DNA from: Actinomycetota bacterium
Lineage (GTDB): Bacteria > Actinomycetota > Actinomycetes > UBA12327
Assembly: GCA_003529305.1 (NCBI GenBank)
Contig: DPWC01000182.1
Coordinates: forward strand, 1-5,875
Length of the DNA: 5,875 nucleotides
Direction of reading: 5' to 3'
Positions 1 through 4,497 of this stretch are shown here, piece after piece (position 1 is the stretch's first letter; the number at the start of each line of letters is the position of its first letter). The notes beneath the pieces were generated by a model. It saw only the letters and a list, made by a program, of their open reading frames with translations, had not been told where the DNA came from and made no database searches. Made by a program: the position numbers and the translations under genes.

Positions 1-593
1 GTCGGGTGGTGCACGAGTTCGCGCAGCAGCATCCCGAGCGGGTGGAGGCCTGGCATGTGGAGGCTGACTTATCGGCCACCGGGTGGTCGGCGGCGCGCAC
101 GGCTTTGCTGAAGGTGGACTGCTCGATCTATCACGCGGTGTTGGATCTCTCCAGTGTGCTCGATGGCGATGCGTTCACTCCGCTGGTGGCGATGCTTGAT
201 GCTGACGAGAAGTTGGCGGCCGCTGGGTGGCGCGGGGTGAATGTGGACACCGCCGATCAGTGGCGCAGCTTCGTTGACAGTGGGCCGGGGGAATGCGACG
301 CGTTGTTGTCGTACCTGTTCGTCATTCGCCGTGAGGTGGCCCTGCAGGTGGGCCCGCATCCCAAGGCTCGCTTCTACCGCAACGCCGACATGGAATGGTC
401 GCTGGCGTTGCGCAGTGCTGGCTGGTTAGTGGCGCAGGGGCCGGCGGATTTGCCGGTGCATCAGGAGCGCCACCGCGGGTATCACGACAGCGACCCGCAG
501 TTGCGCGAGCGCGAGTCCAAGCGCACCTATGACCGTCTGCTGCAGAGCTTCCGTGGCAAGGACGCGATCCTTGCGCCGCGCGGCCGCGACTAA
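1..593 (+). CDS. Family 2 glycosyltransferase, C-terminal part (5' end outside window)
   Basis: The frame is open from the window's left edge (first complete codon at 3) to TAA at 591-593, so the amino-terminal nucleotide-sugar-binding half is missing. What remains resembles the second half of a GT-A fold glycosyltransferase. It has a GPGECDALLSYLFVIRRE segment, then RNADMEWSLALRSAGW, which fits the acidic acceptor/base motif followed by the usual 'lR..GW' helix, and a C-terminal HQERHRGYHDSD stretch rich in His and Arg. I recall this combination in actinobacterial glycosyltransferases, but the donor and acceptor cannot be read from it. No membrane helix is visible in this part, so it is probably cytosolic or membrane-associated. 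murB starts 24 bases downstream on the same strand, which suggests an envelope-related role. The family call is fairly secure; the substrate is unknown. Confidence 0.72.
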   Translation, partial: RVVHEFAQQHPERVEAWHVEADLSATGWSAARTALLKVDCSIYHAVLDLSSVLDGDAFTPLVAMLDADEKLAAAGWRGVNVDTADQWRSFVDSGPGECDALLSYLFVIRREVALQVGPHPKARFYRNADMEWSLALRSAGWLVAQGPADLPVHQERHRGYHDSDPQLRERESKRTYDRLLQSFRGKDAILAPRGRD

Positions 594-605
594 GGCTGCC
601 GGGCT

Positions 606-611
606 TAGATT
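606..611 (+). promoter_or_regulatory. -10 element TAGATT for a leaderless murB transcript
   Basis: TAGATT fits the actinobacterial -10 pattern TANNNT. Its last base lies seven bases before the murB GTG, so the predicted transcription start coincides with the first base of the start codon. No purine-rich Shine-Dalgarno sequence lies between the upstream stop codon and the GTG. Together these suggest a leaderless mRNA. No recognisable -35 hexamer is present at 17-18 bp. The element sits in the 24-base gap after the glycosyltransferase, so read-through from upstream may also occur. Confidence 0.45.
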
Positions 612-617
612 GTTCGC

Positions 618-1664
618 GTGCGCAGCGAAGTAGGTGTCCCGCTCGCGCCGTTGACGACGCTGGGGGTGGGCGGTCCAGCTGAACGCTTGATCACCGCGAC
701 CACTGCTGATGAGGTCATCAAGGCAGTGCGCGCTGCTGACGCCGATGCTCGTTCGTTGCTGATCCTGGGTGGTGGCAGCAATGTGGTGATCCCGGATGCG
801 GGCTTTGCTGGCGATGTCGTGCGTATCGCCACGAGCGGTGTTGAGGTCACTGATCGCAGTGACTGTGCGGGGGTCACGCTGCGGGTGCAGGCCGGGCATT
901 CCTGGGATGACCTCGTGCAGCAGGCAGTGAGCAATCAGTGGGTGGGGGTGGAATCGCTCAGCGGTATTCCAGGAACCACCGGCGCAACGCCGATTCAAAA
1001 TGTCGGTGCCTATGGGCAAGAAGTTGCCAAAAGCATCGCCTCGGTGCGGGTGTGGGATCGAACTACCTCCGCGATTCGCACCTTCGCGGCAGCCGAGTGT
1101 GCTTTTGGTTATCGCACCAGCGCTTTCAAAGGTCGCAGCGAGTATGTGGTGCTGGAGGTGGAGTTTCAGTTGAGGGCCGGTTCGCTGTCTGAGCCCGTGC
1201 GCTACGCCGAGCTAGCCAAGGCGCTGGGAATTGCGATCGGTGAGCGCGCGCCGCTGGGGCAAGTGCGCGACGCGGTGCTGGAACTGCGTCGCGCCAAGGG
1301 CATGGTGATCGACCACACGGATCCCGACACCGCCTCGGCTGGATCGTTCTTCACCAATCCGATCCTTGATGCGGGGCAGGCCGATGCGCTTCCTGAGCAG
1401 GCACCGCGGTGGCCAATGGATGACGGCCGGGTCAAGACCTCAGCGGCCTGGTTGATCGAACAAGCGGGCTTTGTTCGCGGACAGGCGATGGGTTCTGCGC
1501 GATTGTCGAGCAAGCACGCATTGGCGATCACTTCCACACCTGGGGGGTCAGCGGCCGATGTGGTTGCTCTGGCCCGCTCGATTCGCGAAGCGGTGCAAGG
1601 AAAGTTCGGTGTGACCTTGGTGCCTGAGCCAGTGATCGTCGGGGACGATCCGGCGCTCTGGTGA
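618..1664 (+). CDS. murB: UDP-N-acetylmuramate dehydrogenase (UDP-N-acetylenolpyruvoylglucosamine reductase)
   Basis: This cytosolic FAD enzyme uses NADPH to reduce UDP-GlcNAc-enolpyruvate to UDP-N-acetylmuramate, the second committed step of peptidoglycan precursor synthesis. Visible signatures are TTLGVGGPAE (13-22), the FAD-binding LGGGSN (50-55), SGIPGTTGATPIQNVGAYG (115-133), FGYRTSAFK (163-171), AGSFFTNP (241-248), AAWLIEQAGF (276-285), SSKHALAI (297-304) and LVPEP (334-338). By comparison with E. coli MurB, R166, S243 and E337 would be the catalytic Arg, Ser and Glu. The GYR motif and 348-residue length fit type I MurB. The GTG at 618 is chosen because an in-frame TAG lies just upstream at 606, the conserved region begins about a dozen residues in, and a -10 element places the transcript start at this codon. 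The sequence appears intact, with no missing key residue. Confidence 0.96.
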   Translation: MRSEVGVPLAPLTTLGVGGPAERLITATTADEVIKAVRAADADARSLLILGGGSNVVIPDAGFAGDVVRIATSGVEVTDRSDCAGVTLRVQAGHSWDDLVQQAVSNQWVGVESLSGIPGTTGATPIQNVGAYGQEVAKSIASVRVWDRTTSAIRTFAAAECAFGYRTSAFKGRSEYVVLEVEFQLRAGSLSEPVRYAELAKALGIAIGERAPLGQVRDAVLELRRAKGMVIDHTDPDTASAGSFFTNPILDAGQADALPEQAPRWPMDDGRVKTSAAWLIEQAGFVRGQAMGSARLSSKHALAITSTPGGSAADVVALARSIREAVQGKFGVTLVPEPVIVGDDPALW

Positions 1665-1680
1665 TGGGGCGAGCACACCG

Positions 1681-1959
1681 ATGACGATCGACGATCCCTT
1701 CCGAGGCGATCCCGAAGGTGCGGCCTTGTTCGACGCCATGGTGCGCTGGCGAGCGCTATCGACCACCGCGATCTTGATGGGCTTTGGCTCAGGTCTTGGT
1801 CACTTGATCGTGAGCGGCACTGGGGGACCATCGCAGTTGGCACGAGCTCTGGCTGGTGTCGCGGTGGTGTGCATCATGGGGTCGGTGGTGGTCACGATCA
1901 TCGCTTGGCGGGCGAGGAGGCGGTTCCTGAGCTGGTTTGAAAAGGCTCACTCCGACTAA
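1681..1959 (+). CDS. Small two-helix membrane protein of unknown function
   Basis: This 92-residue protein starts with ATG 16 bases after the murB stop, with only a weak GGGG (1666-1669) as a possible ribosome site, so it is probably co-transcribed with murB. I do not recognise a family. The amino end (MTIDDPFRGDPEGAALFDAM) is acidic and soluble. It is followed by a moderately hydrophobic segment around residues 25-45, a short loop with TGGPSQ, and a clearly hydrophobic segment at about 56-76. A basic RARRRF cluster (77-82) and an acidic end follow. Positive charges before the first helix (R22, R24) and after the second suggest that both termini are cytoplasmic with the loop outside. Its place after murB hints at an envelope role, but this rests on position alone. 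Codon use and GC resemble murB. Confidence 0.7.
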   Translation: MTIDDPFRGDPEGAALFDAMVRWRALSTTAILMGFGSGLGHLIVSGTGGPSQLARALAGVAVVCIMGSVVVTIIAWRARRRFLSWFEKAHSD

Positions 1960-1986
1960 CCGGAAGAAATGCATGCTCATCACTTG

Positions 1987-2004
1987 AGCGCCTTCCATGG
2001 CGCT
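1987..2004 (+). terminator. Possible terminator hairpin after the murB group
   Basis: AGCGCC (1987-1992) and GGCGCT (1999-2004) form a perfect 6-bp GC-rich stem around a 6-base loop, 27 bases after the stop of the small membrane protein. No T-run follows, so it is not a classical intrinsic terminator. Its position at the end of a gene group, before genes of opposite orientation, is the main support. Confidence 0.35.
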
Positions 2005-2012
2005 GTTGCGGG

Positions 2013-2024
2013 CTCGTGCACGAG
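2013..2024. repeat. 12-bp perfect palindrome CTCGTGCACGAG
   Basis: This uninterrupted palindrome lies in the convergent intergenic region, nine bases after the hairpin at 1987-2004. It could be a protein-binding site or the core of a weak hairpin. No gene starts nearby that it would clearly regulate, so its role is undetermined. Confidence 0.3.
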
Positions 2025-2113
2025 TGAGGGCGCGTCAATCTGACCGGTGGAGGGTTCTCGACCAGTTCACCTCAGTGCTAGCCGGCGCCGGACAACGCCT
2101 CAAGCGAGGGGTG

Positions 2114-2138
2114 GTAGCCGTGGAGTCGTTGTGGCTAC
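2114..2138. terminator. Inverted repeat, possible terminator for the minus-strand pentapeptide gene
   Basis: GTAGCC (2114-2119) and GGCTAC (2133-2138) can pair as a 6-bp stem with a 13-base loop, extendable by one G-U pair. Read on the minus strand it begins about 53 bases after the stop of the pentapeptide repeat gene. It lacks a T-tract on either side. It is listed because it is the only clear structured element between that stop and the converging genes. Confidence 0.25.
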
Positions 2139-2190
2139 GGATCTGGCCTCTTAGAGACTAAATCCGATGCCGAGATCAATCCCTACTGCT

Positions 2191-4395
2191 TCACACCTTG
2201 GTAAACGACCCGTCGCGGATCTGCCAACCATCGGGAAGGTGCACGGGAGTGCCGACGAGTCCGCTGGAAACCACGTCATCAAAGTTGGCGCCCGAGAAAT
2301 CGGCGTCCGAAATCACACACTGCATGAAGGTTGCTTCGGTCAGTATTGCGTCGGTGAAGTCTGCTTCTTGCAGATGCGCATCGACGAATTCCGCTCTTGT
2401 GAGATTGGCCCCCTTGAAAAACGGCCCACCCTCTCGGTCCACTTCATCTTCACTTTGATGGACACGGTGGAACCTTGCTCCCGTGAAATCGAATCCCGAC
2501 AACCAGGCGTTCGCCAGATTGGCTCCAGAGAAGTCACATCCCACGAATAGCGTTCCTGTGTCAAAATCTGTGGAATCGAGCTCGACTCCTGACAGATCTC
2601 CATGGGAAAGATCAGCCCGCGAGACGTACAGGCGAGGACCGACAAAGACACCACGAACCAACACCACACCATCGGGTAGGCGCGCGGGCTGACCTACAAT
2701 CTTGGAACCACCGGACGTCACCTCGAAGCTCGGACACAGGCTGCCGGGAAGTAGGGCATCCGTGAGGTTAGCCCCGTCCCAACTCGTGCCGCTTACATCA
2801 GCACCGGTGAGATCAGCACCGGTGAGATCAGTGCCATAGAACCCGCAACCGACCAAGCGAGCATCTGTCAACCTCGTGTTGTGCATGACGGCGTCAGTGA
2901 AGGATGCGAAGACGCCGTAGTCGCCGTATTCATCGGGCGAAACACCCGACATGTCGGCATCACTGATCTGTGCACCTTCGAATCGAGAATGGTCAATATG
3001 CGCTCCTCGAAGATTCGCGTCGTTGAGCTTGGCACACTTGAAATCAGCGTCAATAAGTAAGGCCCCTTGAAGGTTCGCCCCTCGTAGATCCGCACCTTCA
3101 AGGTTCGTTCCAGAGCAGATCGCATCCTGCAGGTTCGCCCCTCGTAGATCTGCGGCGTTCAGGGAGGCCTTATCGAGGCACGCACCTTCAAGGTTCGCTC
3201 CTTTCAGGTTCGCTCCTTTCAGGTCCGCTCCCACTAACGCCACGGAGGAGAGATCGCAGCCAGCTAATTGACCATCGTTGAGGTCCCCTGCCGTGCGAAA
3301 AATTACCCCATCTACCAAGACGAATTGACCCGGAAGCGATGCTTCTTCCATAAGCGCATCACTCAGTCTGGCACCCAACAACGCTGCACCTTCAAAACGA
3401 ACTCCTTCAAGGTTCGCCCGCCTCAGGTCTGCACCTTCAAGGTTCGCCCGCCTCAGGTCTGCGCCTCGAAGGTCTGCGCCTCGAAGGTCTGCGCCTCGAA
3501 GGTCTGCGCCTTGAAGGTCTGCGTCCATCAAGGCCATAAACGATAGGTCACACCCCGCCAATTGACCACTGTTGAAATCCCTGGCAGTCCGAAAGCCCAC
3601 TCCATTTACCAACACGAAAGCCTCTGGAAGCGATGCCTTGTCCAGATGCGCAGCACGCAACAAGGCTCGCAAAAGATTCGCCCCCGAAAGATTCGCCCCC
3701 GAAAGATTCGCCCCCGAAAGATTCGCCTCTTCAAGGTTCACTCCCGAAAGGTTCACCTCTTCAAAGTTGGCTTCCTCTAGGCGAGCACCCTTCAGGTTGG
3801 CTTCCTCCAGGAGCGCACCCTTGAGGTTTACTCCCCGCAGGTCCGCTCGTTCTAGGTCCGCACCCCGCAGATTCGTCCCGTGCAGAAGTGCTCCCGTGAA
3901 AGTTACGCCTCGCAAGTTCGCGCCTTGAAGGTCCATCCCTTCAAGAACAGTGAAAGCCATGCTCGTGTGAGCTAATTGACCATTCTTCAGATCAACGCGT
4001 GTCCGAAATACCTGACCATCTATCACGGTGTACTGATCCGGAAGCGAGGAATTGATCAGCACGGTTCCTCGCATAGTGGCACCTTCTGCCCTGACACCGT
4101 CAAGAACCGTGTTATCCAATATTGCGTCATCCAGATTGGCCGATCCGAGTAGCGCATCGCTCAGATCAGCTCGAGTGAGATTCGCACTTTCTAAGTTCGC
4201 ATAGAACAGTCGAGCGCCAGTGAGCATCGCGCCCTGCAGGTTCGTCCCCCGCAGGTTCGCCGCCCGCAGATTCGCCCCCTGAAGGTTCGCTCCATGCAGG
4301 TCGGCGCCTTGAAGATTTGCCTCCGTCAGGTCTGCACCCGACAGGTCCCTGCCGGCGAGATCTCCCCCGTTCAGGTCAATGTTTGCGTCCACCAT
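2191..4395 (-). CDS. Large modular pentapeptide repeat protein
   Basis: This 734-residue protein is almost entirely A(D/N)LxG pentapeptides. The family folds as a right-handed quadrilateral beta-helix with four pentads per coil. There is no signal peptide, membrane helix or catalytic domain, so it is probably cytosolic. The pentad runs are about 8-118 (22 steps), 141-256 (23) and 279-354 (15), then a longer run from 377 with a loop at 484-498 (SPDEYGDYG), and a last run from 596 broken by a charged insert at 643-659 (HQSEDEVDREGG). Linkers beginning LPxx(aromatic) at L118, L256, L354 and L573 separate the runs, and a fifth starts at L720. I count about 103 Asp/Glu against 55 Lys/Arg, so it is strongly acidic. 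It is far longer than Qnr or MfpA (about 180-220 residues). ATG 4395 is followed by GTG 4392, which is also a possible start. It lies 102 bases downstream of aspC. Its function is unknown. Confidence 0.93.
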   Translation of the reverse strand: MVDANIDLNGGDLAGRDLSGADLTEANLQGADLHGANLQGANLRAANLRGTNLQGAMLTGARLFYANLESANLTRADLSDALLGSANLDDAILDNTVLDGVRAEGATMRGTVLINSSLPDQYTVIDGQVFRTRVDLKNGQLAHTSMAFTVLEGMDLQGANLRGVTFTGALLHGTNLRGADLERADLRGVNLKGALLEEANLKGARLEEANFEEVNLSGVNLEEANLSGANLSGANLSGANLLRALLRAAHLDKASLPEAFVLVNGVGFRTARDFNSGQLAGCDLSFMALMDADLQGADLRGADLRGADLRGADLRRANLEGADLRRANLEGVRFEGAALLGARLSDALMEEASLPGQFVLVDGVIFRTAGDLNDGQLAGCDLSSVALVGADLKGANLKGANLEGACLDKASLNAADLRGANLQDAICSGTNLEGADLRGANLQGALLIDADFKCAKLNDANLRGAHIDHSRFEGAQISDADMSGVSPDEYGDYGVFASFTDAVMHNTRLTDARLVGCGFYGTDLTGADLTGADVSGTSWDGANLTDALLPGSLCPSFEVTSGGSKIVGQPARLPDGVVLVRGVFVGPRLYVSRADLSHGDLSGVELDSTDFDTGTLFVGCDFSGANLANAWLSGFDFTGARFHRVHQSEDEVDREGGPFFKGANLTRAEFVDAHLQEADFTDAILTEATFMQCVISDADFSGANFDDVVSSGLVGTPVHLPDGWQIRDGSFTKV
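2563..2682 (-). repeat. Pentapeptide protein linker module 4, diverged (residues 572-611)
   Basis: The segment reads LPDGVVLVRGVFVGP and then enters RADLSHGDLSGVEL pentads. L573 and L596 are again 23 residues apart, although the second half no longer resembles modules 1-3. The GVFVGP form is like the LPxGWxxxNGYLxGP linkers I recall from other bacterial pentapeptide proteins, so this copy may be closest to the family's ancestral linker. Confidence 0.65.
3191..3220 (-). repeat. 15-bp tandem repeat (2 perfect copies, third diverged)
   Basis: AGGTTCGCTCCTTTC is present twice, at 3191-3205 and 3206-3220. A third, diverged copy follows (AGGTCCGCTC at its start). It encodes the ADLKG ANLKG ANLEG run at about residues 390-404. 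Confidence 0.8.
3220..3342 (-). repeat. Pentapeptide protein linker module 3 (residues 352-392)
   Basis: The segment reads LPGQFVLVDGVIFRTAG, then GQLAGCDL. L354 and L377 are 23 residues apart, as in the other linkers. It is followed directly by ADLKGANLKGANLEG pentads, two of which are identical at DNA level. Confidence 0.85.
3404..3462 (-). repeat. 30-bp tandem duplication (two pentads)
   Basis: A 29-base string at 3404-3432 recurs unchanged at 3434-3462, giving a 30-bp period. It encodes the duplicated RRANLEGADL unit. It abuts the 15-bp repeat at 3461-3520, making this stretch the most repetitive in the gene. Confidence 0.88.
3461..3520 (-). repeat. 15-bp tandem repeat (3 perfect copies plus one with a single change)
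   Basis: GCGCCTCGAAGGTCT is repeated perfectly at 3461-3475, 3476-3490 and 3491-3505. A fourth copy at 3506-3520 differs by one C-to-T change. It encodes successive ADLRG pentads ending in ADLQG, near residue 293. Confidence 0.9.
3514..3636 (-). repeat. Pentapeptide protein linker module 2 (residues 254-294)
   Basis: The segment reads LPEAFVLVNGVGFRTAR, then GQLAGCDL. L256 and L279 are 23 residues apart. Over 41 aligned residues it matches module 3 at 30 positions (about 73%), showing an internal duplication larger than the pentad unit. Confidence 0.85.
3672..3727 (-). repeat. 15-bp tandem repeat (3 perfect copies plus partial)
   Basis: GATTCGCCCCCGAAA occurs three times without a mismatch (3675-3689, 3690-3704, 3705-3719), followed by an 8-base partial copy. 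On the minus strand it encodes three successive LSGAN pentads (residues 226-240). The lack of synonymous differences indicates recent duplication. Confidence 0.9.
3928..4050 (-). repeat. Pentapeptide protein linker module 1 (residues 116-156)
   Basis: The segment reads LPDQYTVIDGQVFRTR followed by a GQLA motif. L118 and L141 are 23 residues apart. It aligns without gaps to modules 2 and 3 but is the most diverged of those three, with AHTS replacing AGCD after GQL. It interrupts the first and second pentad runs. Confidence 0.8.
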
Positions 4396-4396
4396 G

Positions 4397-4403
4397 CCCC
4401 CTC
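4397..4403 (-). promoter_or_regulatory. Purine-rich ribosome site GAGGGGG of the pentapeptide gene
   Basis: On the minus strand GAGGGGG ends one base before ATG 4395. Counted from the GAGG core, the spacing is 4 bases to this ATG and 7 to the following GTG at 4392. The second value is nearer the usual optimum, so translation may begin at GTG 4392, which would remove only one residue. Confidence 0.5.
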
Positions 4404-4409
4404 GAAATC

Positions 4410-4429
4410 TGGCACGACAGATCGTGCCA
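4410..4429 (-). promoter_or_regulatory. Perfect 8-bp inverted repeat in the pentapeptide gene leader
   Basis: TGGCACGA and TCGTGCCA flank a 4-base centre, giving a 20-base element that starts 14 bases upstream of the ATG. In DNA it could be an operator. In RNA it would form a stable stem-loop just before the ribosome site, or act as a terminator for aspC, although only a weak ATTTC tail follows. The sequence does not decide between these. Confidence 0.5.
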
Positions 4430-4452
4430 TAGCTCGCAGACCTAGATACTGA

Positions 4453-4481
4453 AATCTTCTAGCGAATACGGGACATGTCAA
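4453..4481 (-). promoter_or_regulatory. Candidate promoter of the pentapeptide gene (TTGACA -35)
   Basis: Read on the minus strand, a perfect TTGACA (4481-4476) is followed after 17 bp by AAGATT (4458-4453), which matches only 3 of 6 bases of TATAAT. The -35 lies 16 bases past the aspC stop. With this start site the transcript would carry a leader of about 50 bases containing the inverted repeat at 4410-4429. Co-transcription with aspC remains possible. Confidence 0.35.
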
Positions 4482-4497
4482 TGTGGCTGAAGCGTGC

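Noticed and set aside
579..588. CGCGGCCGCG palindrome near the end of the glycosyltransferase gene
   Set aside because: It lies in coding sequence for an Arg-rich C-terminus in GC-rich DNA and is explained by codon content.
426..1843. Minus-strand open frames across the glycosyltransferase and murB
   Set aside because: They overlap confidently identified plus-strand genes, are rich in Arg, Pro and Ser as expected for shadow frames in GC-rich DNA, and resemble no family.
2110..2190. Search for a frameshifted continuation of the pentapeptide gene beyond its stop
   Set aside because: Minus-strand translation in all three frames gives only short non-repetitive peptides and early stops.
3191..3727. 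Short direct repeats considered as a CRISPR array
   Set aside because: The 15-bp units are contiguous with no spacers, are in frame, and encode pentapeptides; there are no cas genes.
3268..3928. Several plus-strand open frames with striking Lys/Cys or Arg/Lys repeats opposite the pentapeptide gene
   Set aside because: They are antisense readings of the same 15-bp repeats. A repeat unit that is a multiple of three stays open in several frames, and these have no ribosome sites or independent domains.
3265..3984. Three plus-strand AATTGACC strings resembling -35 boxes (near 3267, 3561 and 3975)
   Set aside because: They are the reverse complement of codons for the repeated GQLA motif in the linker modules, so the repetition is explained by the protein.
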